A DNA stretch of 64,000 nt. Origin: Ptychodera flava (lineage: Eukaryota > Hemichordata > Enteropneusta > Ptychoderidae). The notes below the pieces were generated by a model. It saw nothing but the letters and a program-made list of their open reading frames with translations. It ran no database searches and was not told the origin of the DNA. Where the stretch lies: the NCBI RefSeq assembly GCF_041260155.1, contig NC_091931.1:20341654-20405653 (forward strand), written 5' to 3'. This document shows, piece by piece, positions 12,791 to 25,785 of this stretch (positions are counted from its first letter, which is position 1; every line of letters starts with the position of its first letter). The translations under genes and the position numbers were made by a program.

Positions 12791-14823
12791 TGAATTTGAA
12801 CCGAATTGTGCAAATATGATGAGAAAAATATAGTCCTGCGTATGATACTACATGTAAATAAGGTACTTATGTACGAAGTAATACATCTAAGGGCGACATT
12901 TTTATTTTCTGTGTTTCTTATCTCCCGACCGGCCGTAAATTTCAGCTCCGACATGAAAACAAAGAAACCTTTTTATTTGCAACGCCTCTGAGGCGATCAT
13001 CCTAGCATGTATTTTTCATCTTGGCTGCGCGATTACGCGATTTCCCCTCTTTGGTGTGCTGGGCGCCGCCAATTGTACATAGGAGGGGCGACCCATCGCG
13101 CACTGCACTGAGCTGGCTGGAATGGCATATCAAATATCATAGGTGTCACACTTCGATGCATTTGACCCGTTATCGGCACCTGTTAATAGTGTGGTTACAG
13201 GCATTGTATAGTGTAGCAAGAACATATACATGAAAGGAACTAATTTTAGTTCGATTTTGATACTTTTTGAACTGCTTCAATAAAATGCTGTTGAAACAAT
13301 ACCACGGGTTAATTTCGGTACGTTGATTTTGCATATGAAAGCCTGTCAGCCAGTTGAGAGTTACGTTCACAAAAGTTCATTGCCCCAGCCCGATTAAGTT
13401 TCTGTGTCACATTTATCTCTATACGATTGAGAAAAGGAGACAACTGAAGTTTTTGTGCATGGTATGAATGTCCACAACACTATGAAAATAATTCTTGTAG
13501 CAAAAATAGACACCAAAAATTTGACTTTACTGTTACAGAAACGTTCGTGTTCAGTTCAGTCCCGGAATGAATGGCATTGGCACTTTGACGGGACTGCATG
13601 CAATGAAAATCACAAGAAGGTTGTGATGTCAATGGGTCCAGTTTTTGAATTAAATGAACAAACACTGACTTGGTTTTCAGGCAAATAAACCCTAAAATTA
13701 ACAGTCGGTGACAACCAGCCTTCTGTTTTTTTATTTTCCCCATTTTAAAATGACTGAAAAAATCTGACATCGAGAAACTCCGCATTCAAAACATAGCTGA
13801 GACCAGTCCAACCTTCTAAGTTGTTTGTTTTAACTCTACTGAGTCTGCGCACAAGACTACAAGACCAGCTAAGTTACTAGAAAAAGACAGCTAACTGGTT
13901 TGTATAGGGCAATGTCGATCCAAACTTTACAGTGGTTAGTGATGATATAAGCACAGTATAAACATGACAAACAAGAAAATTATTTTTTTCACACAGTTAA
14001 GTTAAAAATGAAAAACAATCCCTTGCAGGTACAGTGGAAGTGGTTAGCTGTTGTTATTATGCTTGAATGTACTTCAAGCCTTGAGAAAGCAAACATACAG
14101 AATATGTACAAACAAACATACAGAATATCGTAGCATACAAAATATGCTACAAGTTTTTCAGGAATATTAAGCCATCCGCCACTCATGGAAGCCCTTTAAA
14201 TTCACAACAGTGATACTCAAATTTGTTGACTTTTGAAAAAATCTTACAAGGGATGGTATTTGCAGCAAGCAGCTTGGATTGTGTAAGCAAGTGATTTATG
14301 GCTTGTAGTATGTGTATCACAAATGACATCATTGCAGCATTAAAACTTATGTGTAAATTTTCAGTTAAAGCCCCCCAATTTTAAATCCCCCTCAAAATTC
14401 CTGTAGAGGGGGACTTGTCCTGGTGTAGCATCCTAGATGAAACACGGCAATGAACTTAAAAATTGTAGAGACTAACATTAGAAAACACTGAACTGAAAGA
14501 TAAGAAATTGCACTGACTGAACGGACAGAACATTGAACTAAAACAAATACACATTTTTGTACTTAAAAAATTGTACAGACTGAATGGACAAAACATTGAA
14601 CTGAAACATATAGATTTTTTTGGTCTTGTTTTTTTTTTATTTCGCCCGCCCGCCCTGCTTGAGTATTCCTCTGGAGATGAGAAACAAATAAAAAAAGGGT
14701 CACCCTGATCAACATTGTTGTACCTTACATGTAAGACTTCAACTAAAAATGTTTTTACAGGAGTATAGGATCGGAAATGGCAATGCGTGTATTCTCTGTC
14801 TCACAGAAACGCATTGGGAGTGC
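12791..14823. other. Unassigned AT-rich sequence
   Basis: No gene or repeat was recognised. The open frames here are short and have no domain or splice support. A C-rich patch at about 14,360-14,420 resembles the G/C-rich ends of the TTA-duplicating elements elsewhere in the window. Confidence 0.5.
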
Positions 14824-14885
14824 ATTTTATAAATTGTGCATCTCAAATAATATTTCCCTGTAGTATGTACTGGGATTAAACTTAC

Positions 14886-14941
<56 letters not shown>

Positions 14942-15296
14942 CAACTTATATTAGGTTTAGGATTGCAACATATATTGGTCGATAGGGCTTGAGCGGTTGA
15001 AGAATCCTGCATACTGTTAAAGATTTACAATTAAGTTTTTTCAAAAGAATTCATTATGGGGTCTAAAAGGTAAAGAGCAAGGTGGTATAAAAATGTAATA
15101 TTATATGTTAAGTCTATTTCAGATGTTCTGTCTATCACACTAACGGTAGTTTTCGTTTCACTAATGTTATAGTCATAAGAGTGGGAATAATATGTTTGCA
15201 ATTTAAGCTTTTATAACTGATATCCTGTATGTGTTAATGAGAGAGTGTACGTTATACGGGCATAAGAAGAAAGACACAGAAAACAATTGAGATTCA
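14824..15296. repeat. Isolated diverged monomer of the GA array
   Basis: A single copy about 2 kb outside the array. It follows the same order: a block related to gattgtgcatatgaag, the border cttacctcctat, (GA)n at 14,893-14,936, a block like caacttatattaggtttagg, then a gtgtacgttat / aagacacag block. It is more diverged than any array copy, so the family predates the array. Its right end is cut by the element starting at 15,300. Confidence 0.7.
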
Positions 15297-15299
15297 TTA

Positions 15300-18200
15300 G
15301 GGAACGAGCACAATTAACGGCAGGGGGGGGGGCTGGAAGAGAAAATATGTGGTGCAAAATTTTTTTACAGCCCCCCCCCCTAACACCAGCAAAAATTTTA
15401 GTGGCCCCCCATCACCGGCAACAAAATTTTTGTGGCCCCCCCCCCCAAAAAAAGAAGAAAGATTACATAGGTACAAAGTTGTACACATATATATAATCCT
15501 TATAACTTTTAATATATGCTTTAGTGAAAACAACATTCTTGCATTCTTGAAATAAATAATAAACAAATAAATATATAAATAATAAACAAAATAACATATG
15601 TTCAAGCTTTACTACTTGTAACACCTACAGCTAGCTTATAGAACAGGAATGCCTGTCAGTACCATGTGAAATTAGCATTCACATGGCTAGTTGGCATGGC
15701 TAAATGCATGTGCATAGGGAATAGGCAGTTAGGCAGTACACATTAATTTCAGCTAGCCATTCACATAAATGTGAACGAATGGTTATTTTGAATAACGAAT
15801 GGTTATTTTGAACTGTTCACATGTATGTGAACGAATGGTTATTTTGAATGCACATATGAATGACAGGGTCATCCTGGCAGAAAAAGAGCACCATGAAAAG
15901 TACTGATTTGACACCAGATTTTACTTTTATTGATGTTGCTGTTACGAATTTGGTAAACATTGTTACATTTGCATGTTTGCAAGGTGTAAGCAAATATCAA
16001 ATAAGTGAAATCAAATTCCAGTGAAATCAAGTACTTTTACACAGGCTCTTTTAGTGTACATGTATTATATGATACAATGGTTGGAGATGTAATTTAACCA
16101 TATTTGGCCTAAAACTAAGACAGGCCAAACAGAGTTAAAAGCAACTCAGACTCACCTGAACACAGCAAACACAAGCAGACTCACCTTTCCAAACATTCAA
16201 AATAAAAAGCACAAAATATATCTGTAAGTCTGATGACCAATTTAATAAATTTTTGGCTTCAACAAATTTCATAGACACAGTGAAAAGTGATTTAGTCAAA
16301 GATTAGTTTTAAAAGAGTTCATTTAGCTCTGGCCAAGTCTCGTCTTTCATGTCCTATTTTGTTTTGAAATTTGATATTGAAGACTTCTTTAGGTAGGTCA
16401 TGATTATTCTTGCCGAATTTTCTTGGGCCTTGGCTGATATGCACACTGAAATGAAACAGAAAGACGAGAATGAACTTAGCAACATTTATTAAGACAACAA
16501 ATTTACAATATAGTTTCAGAACATGTGTGTGATTTGTTACATACACATAGAGGAATTTTTTACATGCATCTTTGCGAGTGCAAAATTAACACATTAAAAG
16601 TGTAACATATCTAGAAATGTATTGGGCTTGTGTACGTTGTATTGACTTGACTAGTTGTTGCCACTGGCCCTCAAGCTCAGGTTAAAAATGTCGGGCCATA
16701 TACAAAACCAAGCTTCCCAGGGAAACATCACTGTGCAGAGAAAAGCCTCTCTATAAGGCATACTAATTTCGTAATTGCCCTTTATAAATATGCATTTCAC
16801 ATACTTACCGGATCAATGGAAAATTATCGTCCACGGCGACTTGCTATCTCGGTCACTGCATCCAACAATGTCGCGGGGAAATATACCTTCATGCCCACCG
16901 AAACATACATAGACCTAACTCACTTGCTGTTTTGACTAAAAATGTGTCGTCACTGGGGGAAGAAATGACTGAGAAATCAGCCATAATTCGTAAGATTCAG
17001 CTGAAGATTTGAACAGCCGTTAATACTTGAAAAAACTATGCGTTATCTCATTTGAGAGATGCAACGTATAATGTGTCCGATAACGATCGCGTGGGAACAC
17101 AAAGCATTGGTCAAATTCGAAAGGTCAAGGGTCGTGACCGTCGCAAAATTTTGACATTTCAAGTACGCGTAAACTGTTCTTTTAGATTTTTCTAATAAGC
17201 AAAAAATGACTTTATATGAAGAGATCAGTTAAAATACGGAAGTCCAGCACACTAAGCCAGCACACTAAGTGAACCCCGTTGCAATACTGATCAGCCTTGT
17301 TAAATTCCAGCATACTCATTTACTGGACCCTTACGTTCATACCCTGTTGCGTGCCGTCCACTCTCGGAAACGCAACTCTTTCCAAAGTCACGACATCTGA
17401 TTTATCTGATTTATCTGATTTAATTTACTACTCACAGACGTTCGCAGCCATCTGCATTACTTCCCTCTTGTCATATTCATTGGTTTATGCTGAAAATCCT
17501 GGTCTCTTTTTTTTGAATGGAGATGAATTAAATTAATTCTAACTATATTTAAGGGATAGTCTGTAACTTCATAATTTTGGAAGAAATTTTGTTCTTCGTA
17601 CATCGACTACAGGTTTTTCTCTCTTTTCAAAATCATGTTAGCCAGTATTGCAAATGTTCTATTTTCTAAAACACGTTCAAATGTCCAGTGTTCACAACCT
17701 GTATTATGTAAAGTCAGCATTGTTATTGTTGGTAAACACATTTTGGTCTGGACTAAACTTTAATTGAACACAATAACACATGGACTTTTATAATATACAT
17801 GCACACAAAGTGTATGTTGGTTGTATTGATAATATCAACGAGCTAATTCAACTTAAATTTGTGAACCAATAAAGTAAGTGCAGTTGATACATAACAAAAA
17901 TATTAACAAAATCAAAAACTTACAGCTTTACACTGTCACTTTAAAATGGCAAACCGTTGCTTCTGTATCCACTAAATATTTAAGTCTGAGAACAATTTAA
18001 CTGGTAACCAGTGAATGTGACCCATGTGACATTTCTATTGTGCAAACATGAGTAATTTCACCTGAAAAACTTAACTCAAGTAAAAACAACTCTACACATG
18101 AGTGCTGCCTAATTTATTTAAATTAAATAGACAATAGGGATATGAAAACATGAGAATTGACAAACAAGTCAGTCCTTGGAGTTTATTAATGCATGTCTAA

Positions 18201-18794
18201 ATTTTTACTGCCACATGTGTAAGCTACCATTCAATCCATTGACAATCTTCCCTTCTGTCATGAATTCAATAGGACTGCTAATGAATGGTTACTTCACATG
18301 GCTGAGCCTGATTTCACATGCATAGCTTGTGATGAATGTTCAAATTTTAACATGTCGTATTTCCAATACTGGCATGTGGCAGGTTGGGCTGCTATGGACT
18401 GCCTATTTTCCCTCAAATAGCCATGCCACCTGTTCCACACAGTTATGTGGACTGGCTAACAGGCAGTTCAGTTTTGTAAGGGAATATACTTTTCAGTATT
18501 GTGTTGTGCTATTTTAATCATAATATTGCTGATTTTACACAGAACAACTGCATTGTGAGGTTCAAGACTTGGTATTTCATCACGCTACAAGAAGTTTAAC
18601 AAGGAACTCCAGCTTCAACAAGGAACAAAAATGCTGAAAAATATTCTCTGTCTGTCATGGTGTAAAAAATTTTGGTGGCCCACCCCTTACCTTCCTTGGA
18701 ATTTTCATGGCCCACCCCAAGAACACTCATTTTTTTTTCGTGCCCCCCCCCATTTTCTCTTCCGCCCCCCCTGCCGTTAATTGTGCTCGGTCCC
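15300..18794. mobile_element. DNA transposon-like element, TTA duplication
   Basis: The ends are near-identical inverted repeats: GGGAACGAGCACAATTAACG on the left and, read inward from the right, GGGACCGAGCACAATTAACG, both followed by CAGGGGGG. TTA flanks each side (15,297-15,299 and 18,795-18,797). GGG-starting TIRs with a 3-bp TTA duplication fit the PIF/Harbinger superfamily (family knowledge). Poly-C/poly-G patches lie just inside both ends (15,325-15,450 and 18,670-18,775). I recognise no transposase in the 3.5 kb; a 44-codon open stretch ending at 16,319 on the minus strand is unassigned. Confidence 0.7.
15770..15850. repeat. Short tandem repeat, 20-30 bp unit
   Basis: The block gaatggttattttgaa occurs three times in about 80 bp, partly overlapping acatgtatgtgaacg sequences. 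Confidence 0.7.
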
Positions 18795-18890
18795 TTAGTA
18801 CAGTAACAAAAAGAAAATATAGTTTGGGTGTAAATCATGACGATTTATACCTTTGTAAACGAACCAAACTATGCAAAACTTATACTTGGC

Positions 18891-19699
18891 GCACGAGTTA
18901 TCGGAACACTAAATTAGGTAATTACCCAGCAACTTGGCTGAGTACTTTGCAATTTGACATGGCATTTACCTAAACAAGAGTCTGTTTTATGGTCTGAAGA
19001 CTGATAAGATATCCACCACACTCAGCAGGCAGCTCCTCCACTGAGTAAACTGATATGCCTACACTGCAAAAAACATTTTTGACTGGCAGCTGCATGTAGT
19101 TGATATGAGAGTTTTGAAGGGCCGGAAGAAAATGTTGTGAAGTGTAAAGAAACATGATTTGCCGCTGTCATTTTGTGTCCTGTTTTTGTATATATGCATG
19201 TTTTTACCAGTTTTTTAATCACAATTATATACATTGAAGAAACACTGACTGTCAGAGCAACCATCCAATCATATGATAAAAATGGACTGTTCCATCAACG
19301 TCGGTAGTGGGCTCATGGAAGGTGGTAAATTTGACGAGTTTTGTAACTCTAGATTTACAAGGGATGCTGCGATGTTTCAATTCCAAATAACATACAGAGG
19401 CAAAACCTGTCAGGTTCAGGCCCAGGACACAAAATGAGTACAATAGATTGTGTTACATCATAATATTTATTCCCCCTTTTCACAATTTTCCCATGAACTA
19501 GATGCCAGTTGAAAATGGGTTGTTCCTGTGTAGGCATATCAGTTTACTCAGTGGGAGCTGCCTGCTGAGTTTGGTGGATATCTTATCAGTCTTCAGACAA
19601 TAAAACAGACTCTTGTTTAGGTAAATGCCAGGTCAAATTGCAAAGTGCTCAGCTAAGTTGCTGGGTAATTACCTAATTTGGTGTTCCGATAAGTCGTGC
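18891..19699. mobile_element. Long-TIR non-autonomous DNA element
   Basis: The left 185 bp (18,891-19,073) and the right about 175 bp (about 19,525-19,699) are inverted copies of each other. The outer ends begin GCACGAGTTATCGGAACAC on the left and GCACGACTTATCGGAACAC on the right, read inward. The centre of about 450 bp has no gene. This is a typical foldback/MITE layout. A clear target duplication is not visible. Confidence 0.75.
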
Positions 19700-19945
19700 C
19701 CTCGCTGTAAATTTGTTTGAAACGTTTTGTCATTTAAACATTATCAAGGTACTGATCAAGCCAGAACTACTTCAAATTTACATTTGGATAAAAGAATTTT
19801 ACACAGCAATTTCACACGATCAAAAGTTTTCGTGTGTTTTCTTTTTGTTTTATCGCAAGGAATGGCGTGCGTTTGTGATTCACACTGTATCAGAGGTAAT
19901 TTTTGGTTATAGACTTCATTGCATTGATTACAACTCACCCGCTAT

Positions 19946-20073
<128 letters not shown>

Positions 20074-20646
20074 GTTACTACTGTCGGTCATATTACATTG
20101 ATTGCTGAACTTATCACAGCAGTTTAGTAAATCTATTTTATGCATTAACAGGAATCAGAGGTACGCATAGTCTGTTTCTCTCAGTAATGTAATTCTGTCT
20201 TAATGGGAAATGCACATTCGATGTCATGTTGTGCTACACCAAACTTTGGAGAGTTGTAATGAAGCTCTATGTTAAGTATTTCTGTGGAATTGAAGCAAAA
20301 TCAAAAGTTACAGAGATTAATTTTTGTTTCTTACCTTTGCTGCCGGAAGAATGGAAAGAACAGAAAGGCACAGTGAAGAAGGAGAGAATAAATGGCAAAA
20401 TAGAAATATAAGACAAAATATAGAAAATCAGAAGTGTTGCATGCTTAGAATTCCTTACTACAAAAATCCTGGGAGTTTACTGAAGATGAGACTTACATAA
20501 ATCTGGCATAATTTGTCATTGGAAATTTTCAGAAAATTGACATATTAAATTAAATGTAACATGTCTCTGACTACAGACTTGTCCCATTTCAAAACTGAAC
20601 CACCCGCACTCATGTTCACACCACCACACAAACATATTACACTTAC

Positions 20647-20844
20647 CATTGTATTGAAGCAGCTGTAGGACCAAATCTGTTCTGCCGACATCTTCAAGAA
20701 ATTCAGTCAGCGTGTCTGTGTTGGCTAATCTAACAATATAACAGTTTTCTAATTCTTCTAAAAGGCCAAGCACTGTTCTAATACTGTTTAGATGTATTCC
20801 CTTGTGACTGATTTCACACAAATTCTTTATTTTCGCGAGTTCAC
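20647..20844 (-). CDS. Death effector domain protein, exon 2
   Basis: This exon carries most of a death effector domain (DED), a six-helix homotypic interaction fold used in apoptosis and immune signalling. The acceptor is ctctttgcag just upstream and the donor is ATG/gtaagt just downstream. Length is 198 nt, phase 1 at both ends. It encodes residues 97-161 of the joined product: ELAKIKNLCE opens helix 2, LLEELEN helix 4-5, and the diagnostic RxDL-type motif appears as GRTDL at 149-153, followed by VLQLLQYN. Joining it in phase to the exon at 28,431 completes helix 1. Exons beyond this one (below 20,647) were not identified with confidence. A DED is my reading from the motif pattern; a related death-fold domain is possible. 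Confidence 0.72.
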
Positions 20845-22073
20845 CTGCAAAGAGAACAAAAGTTGAAACACAGTCGTAAAACAAAAGGGAATATACAGTA
20901 AACCAACCACAACAAAATCTATAAACTTCATCACCATCAATATCAATACCTCCATATTGCCATTGTCACTATCATTGTGATTAGTATTACAAGTATTCGT
21001 AATTGTAAGACCATTTTACACTTCATGAGAAAAAATGTGAAAAATAAGACAATATAGAAAACACTAAAATACAAAAAATAGCATCAATGGCACTTTGTTC
21101 CCACTTGTTGTGCACGGAAGCAACGTATACATAGCCTTTATGAGAGCTGTCAGATAAGAATTTACCAAGACGAAGGTATTTAGTCTAAAAATTGGAAATA
21201 TGGCCGGCAAAAATTACTGTATGCAAATATCCTTCAAACGCACCAACAAATCAAATTTGAACACTATCTTTGATACATTTTTGGAGGTTCTGGAAAAGTT
21301 GTGTTACCAAAAATGGGGACTTTGTCTAAAAAGATTAGATAAAAATGGGCTAATTTCACAGTCATTTTAGCAACAACAATGAAGTAAGTCATCTCAAAGA
21401 GTCCAAACCACGCATTTAAAATGTATGTGCACGTAGGGTGGCCAAAGTTCAGCTAAAATGTTGCGACATTATACGCAACTCACGCACACTGAAAGTGAAA
21501 TTTGATTTTCATGCAATTTTAAACGCCATTTTTTCTCAAAATAAGTAGCTCAGTTACCGAAAAAATGGATATTTCCAATTAAAATCAATGTATGAGGCAG
21601 GTTTCACTAAAAAACTGAAGAAAAAACGATAGAAAAATAGTGTTTTCCTCTCCAAAAATGCCACTTCGTACTGACCGGCCACAGCGCTTGAGCGGTCGCC
21701 GCTCATGGCACGCACTTCTGAATCCAGTCAATACCTATATCGCAATGGAACTGCTTTCGGGCCAGGTGCACGCTGTCATAGAACTGTGAAACTGGGCCAG
21801 GAAGTGGCAGACTATCCCATTTACATGTAGGGGTGAGTTTTTGTTATGTTCTGGGGAGTTTTCCAGCAAACACGGGGTAAAGTGAGTACGGTAAATTGGG
21901 TGTAGATTTTTCCCATTTAGATAGATATTTTTGCCATAAAACTTGTAGCATGCTCTTTTTTAACATCATTTCAACATTTTTGTGAAGTATGATGAAAATC
22001 AGTCAACGAGCACAAGTACGAATCATAAAAACAAAATCGTGTTCGTTCATAGACCTCAGCACAGTGAGACAAG

Positions 22074-22174
22074 ATGGCGGCGGAAGGCAGTCACACTCAC
22101 ACCATTGACAGCACAGGCTCTAGAGTCAATGCAGGCGAACCGCTAGCCGTCACTGATACAATAAAAATCAAAAG
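22074..22174 (+). CDS. Candidate first coding exon, unknown protein
   Basis: An ATG in good context (gacaagATGG) opens a frame beginning MAAEGSHTHTIDS and ending at a donor-like AG/gtgagc. That gives 33 codons plus two bases (phase 2). The GC-rich, CpG-containing surroundings resemble a promoter/5' exon. The locus from about 22,113 rightward was copied in inverted orientation to 25,440-25,785, but that copy lacks the ATG part. I could not identify the next exon or the product. It could be only a fortuitous frame in a promoter-like repeat. Confidence 0.35.
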
Positions 22175-22410
22175 GTGAGCAACAGCGGCAGCCATGCACG
22201 GAGACCGAGTAAATTTCAAGTTTCGCCCCCTTTTATCTCAAATACAACTTGCTTATTGGGGTAGATCGATGCTCCAGTTCATCAACTTCATGAAAAATCA
22301 CACCAATATCCAAAATCTCTCTGTTAAGTCCATGAAAAAGCTGTGTTTTCGGAGCAGTGTCAGCTAGGAAACGCTGTTATCATACATGACCCACATTGAC
22401 CTATCACGAA
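22113..22410 (+). repeat. Left arm of inverted duplication
   Basis: It matches the reverse complement of 25,440-25,785 over about 300 bp at high identity by eye, including the end of the candidate exon, its donor gtgagc and the following intron-like sequence. Confidence 0.88.
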
Positions 22411-22879
22411 ATGTTCTGATTGGTTGTTACTTTTAAGGGATACGTCATCCGTTTCAGGGGGTGCTACACTCGAGAGATTTAGTTACACGTAAGTACGTTC
22501 CATCAGTATCCGTACAAACGTCTTTGTCATGCAGTGTGCGAAACTCATGCAAAATCTCTACTGGCCCAGCGGGCCAGTAACTTAAGGAAATCAACTGGTC
22601 CGATCATCAGGTCAAATCCAAATATAGTGGAGATTTTTACCTGCGCTCAGTCTAGGGGCCAAGAATATGGGATTGAAAAATAAATAAAGACACCACTTCA
22701 AAATCCTAACATCAAACTGTTTTTATGCCTTTTAATTCTTTTATTCTTTTTTAATTCTTCAAATGAAGATGACTATCAAAACCGAAAGTCGGGGGCAACT
22801 TATCTCAGTGTTGAAAAACATGAAATCAGTAAAAGGTTAAGCACTAACACATAAACGTTTTCATTTCCAAAAATAGCCT

Positions 22880-23165
22880 TTCACAACAAAGATTTCTAAC
22901 ATTGAGAAAAAGAGCACAAGCGTGGGCTTGAAACACGTCCCAACACAGAAATGCTAAGCATCCAGAACTCCGATCAGGGATGGGTAAGTTTTATCAATAC
23001 AAACGCCGGATCACACACAAATGGAGTCAATACAACACTTGACTCTTCAAATAACGATTCTGACTTCTCCCTTTTGAGGGACTCATCATTAAAGTCAATG
23101 AAGGGAATACAAAAAAATAGGGCAACCGATAAAGAGAAATAATACTGAAATGTCCAAACCCACGT
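22880..23165. repeat. Penelope-type terminal fragment, decayed
   Basis: It shares blocks with 33,050-33,240 and 47,480-47,560: acgattctgacttctcc, gggaatacaaa, agggcaaccgataaag and tccaaac. In the sister copies these blocks surround a hammerhead-like core; here that core (23,126-23,158) has lost its conserved bases. Confidence 0.5.
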
Positions 23166-23249
23166 TAAAAGACAAATCACAAATTTAAAATGTAAGCGTA
23201 ATCTTTACAGTGACCTACTTGAGGCAAATGGCCATCAAGGTCAATGAAG

Positions 23250-24000
23250 ACGGTACTATGCACAATGTTTAAATATCGGACATTTACTTTTTAGTATCGA
23301 CGTTTGACGTCCGACATGTATCCGTCATCGTAACGATCTATATATCTGGTCTAAAATCGATACTAGACAATACAAGAATGACTTGCCTCTTGTCGCTGCA
23401 CGACGGGTTTGAGAAATCGCCTATATTTTACCCCAGGCTGATACATATCGGCGATTTTAGGACTCTTTATAGCTAGGCAATTCTGGAATGACTGTGAAAT
23501 CAAAGATATTTACTCGATATTTATCGGCGATTGGGACCCCAATATCGTCACCAGAATGACCCATCTCGTGTCTCGGGCACGTGTGGTCTATTTAAAATCA
23601 CCGATGTTTATCGGCGATTTCAGGACAAACGTCCGATATATATGTCGGAGATTTGCATTGCCACCTCACAGATCTTGCCAAGCCCGACTTCATCATTGCG
23701 GCTCCAACTTCGACACTATACTTGTCAAATCGGGGGTAAATAATCGATGTATATCTGGGAGATCAAAACCTTACAGATTTGGCTCCGCGGTCTAGCCAAG
23801 CCCGACTTCGATAGTCCGACTTTAATTATACGATACTAGACTTGTCTAAAAGGTGGGTAAATATCCAATATATATGGAGGTTTCACCATCTTACAAATCT
23901 GACCTTAGTTTTAGTCAAGGGTCTATGATCTGACCAAACAATTCTAATTTCGATATTGTGTTGCCCAGTAGCTGCAAATATTCGATATCATATAATGTTG
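23250..24000. repeat. Degenerate tandem repeat, about 117 bp
   Basis: Recurring blocks caagcccgacttc (about 23,680 and 23,797), acttgtcaaa/acttgtctaaaa (about 23,728 and 23,850) and several tatcggcgatt variants (23,448, 23,522, 23,609) point to a strongly decayed unit of roughly 75-120 bp. Confidence 0.6.
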
Positions 24001-24514
24001 AAGTGTCATCGAAATCCAGTTTACCTCGACACATGCAACTCGATCGATACGCTAAACTATTATTCTTTTATGATCACGACGAGATCTCCACCCTAACACA
24101 TGTAACGTCTTTCGCTTTGATGCAGTACCGTATCTTTGAATAATTTTGTCAGGTATTTAGCTTAGCAAAACATTCTGGTAAACTTCTGCACAATAGGAAA
24201 AGCTACTGGCCCGTCTTTAGGAACAGCAGGACATATTTCAAGAGTTACTAGTACGTCCGGCATGGAAACTGCTGGTCTCCGGCCATCGGGTTAGCGTGAA
24301 TTCCGCACGCTGTTGTCATGTGATAACCAGACGTTGCGTGCGTGTGGAGCAGTAGTTTGTAACGTCGAATGACACTTTTACACGTATTCATAATTACTAA
24401 TAGTATTTTTTTAAATAGATTTTCTAATGATTTCCGCGAATTTTGACAAGCAACCTCGTAGAGTATCCCTGTAAATTGGCAATTATCTTTGAGGCCAAAA
24501 AAAAAACAGAAAAG

Positions 24515-24880
24515 AAATTGTGCTGTTCTGTTCAGATAACATGGTTTTCAAAAATAAGGTAGGTAGGTCGGCAGGATTTTTTTTTCTTTTTACAAAATAT
24601 TTTTATTTTTAAATATGCATTTTTCAGGGGTTCAGGGCGCTCAAACACTGGCCATTACATTTCCAGATCAAAATGTACCATATAGGTATATAAAGGAAAA
24701 AACATAAGACACCCTCTTTCAAGCAAAAATCAAATGCCAAGTATCGAACGTGTGATTTTACGGATTTTTCTTTGTTTTCTTTTTAATTCCTTGTTTACGT
24801 AGCTCCAAAAAAATTTAGGGTCGTCAGATAAAAAATAGAGTAGGTCGGGTTATCGGAACAGCACAATATTTTTTGTTTGA
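24515..24880. mobile_element. Possible decayed foldback element
   Basis: The left part contains ttgtgctgttctg...gataac...taggtcgg. The right part contains the inverted counterpart ccgac/gggttatcggaacagcacaa. The match is patchy and the internal 250 bp is T-rich. Confidence 0.35.
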
Positions 24881-25439
24881 CCTAAGAATACTTCGAATTT
24901 GCAACAGTACAAGAAGTTCTTGCTATGAGTTCCTGATACGAACGAAATGTAGTATTCCACATTATATCTGACGCCGTCACAAAGATTTCTGTAAACCATG
25001 TAAATAATTTTATTTAAGAGAATCGGCAAGTTTAATTCGAGGGTACAACGAACTAAAGTAGTCCTCGCGTAGAGAAAATAATGTTTCTTAGAGCTTGCAC
25101 GAATTTCGCTTGTTTCACATTGTACTACACATAAAACGAAAACAAAATACTATAGCAGTAGCCTGTACAATATGTGCTTCCACTGCCACTTGCACTAGGT
25201 GCAAACCCCCTGTTAGGTATGGCAACAAGTCAGGAATGTTGAAGAAAATTTCATTCAAAGTAAGATAAGAAGTGAAAACATTAATGAGGAAAACTGTAAA
25301 TCTTACTTACCAGTATGAATACGCAGCCATAGCGAAGCTTGTGGTGCGGACAAGTGAAAAATAACCGATATTTTGAAATTGCGTTCGTAAAACCGTCATC
25401 CAATCACAAGCTTCCCCTTGTGGGTCACGACCATTGACC

Positions 25440-25785
25440 CCAGTCAATGTGGGTCATGTATGATAACAGCGTTTCCTAGCTGACACTGCTCCGAAATCAC
25501 AGCTTTTTCATGGACTTAACAGAGAGATTTTGGATATTGGTGTGATTTTTCATGAAGTTGATGAAGTGGAGCATCGATCGACCCCAATAAGCAAGTTGTA
25601 TTTGAGATAAAAGAGGGCGAAACCGTCTGTTGAAATTTACTCGGTCTCCGTGCATGGCTGCCGCTGTTGCTCACCTTTTGATTTTTATTGTATCAGTGAC
25701 GGCTAGCGGTTCGCCTGCATTGACTTATTGTATCAGTGACGGCTAGCGGTTCGCCTGCATTGACTCTAGAGCCTGTGATTGACAG
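25440..25785 (-). repeat. Right arm of inverted duplication
   Basis: The reverse complement of 22,113-22,410. It includes a precise 40-bp tandem duplication (25,686-25,765) containing gtatcagtgacggctagcgg, which the left arm has only once, so one arm changed after the duplication. The corresponding exon end and gtgagc donor are preserved on the minus strand. Confidence 0.88.

Noticed and set aside
16354..16445. Minus-strand exon after an acceptor tgtttcatttcag whose phase would fit as a last exon of the DED gene.
   Set aside because: It lies inside the TTA-duplicating element at 15,300-18,794, has no recognisable domain, and any short open stretch after an acceptor-like site could fit one of three phases.
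22750..22800. A gatgactatcaaaaccgaaagtc stretch resembling a hammerhead core.
   Set aside because: The CTGATGA box is not complete and no convincing stem II forms; it could be an older decayed copy.
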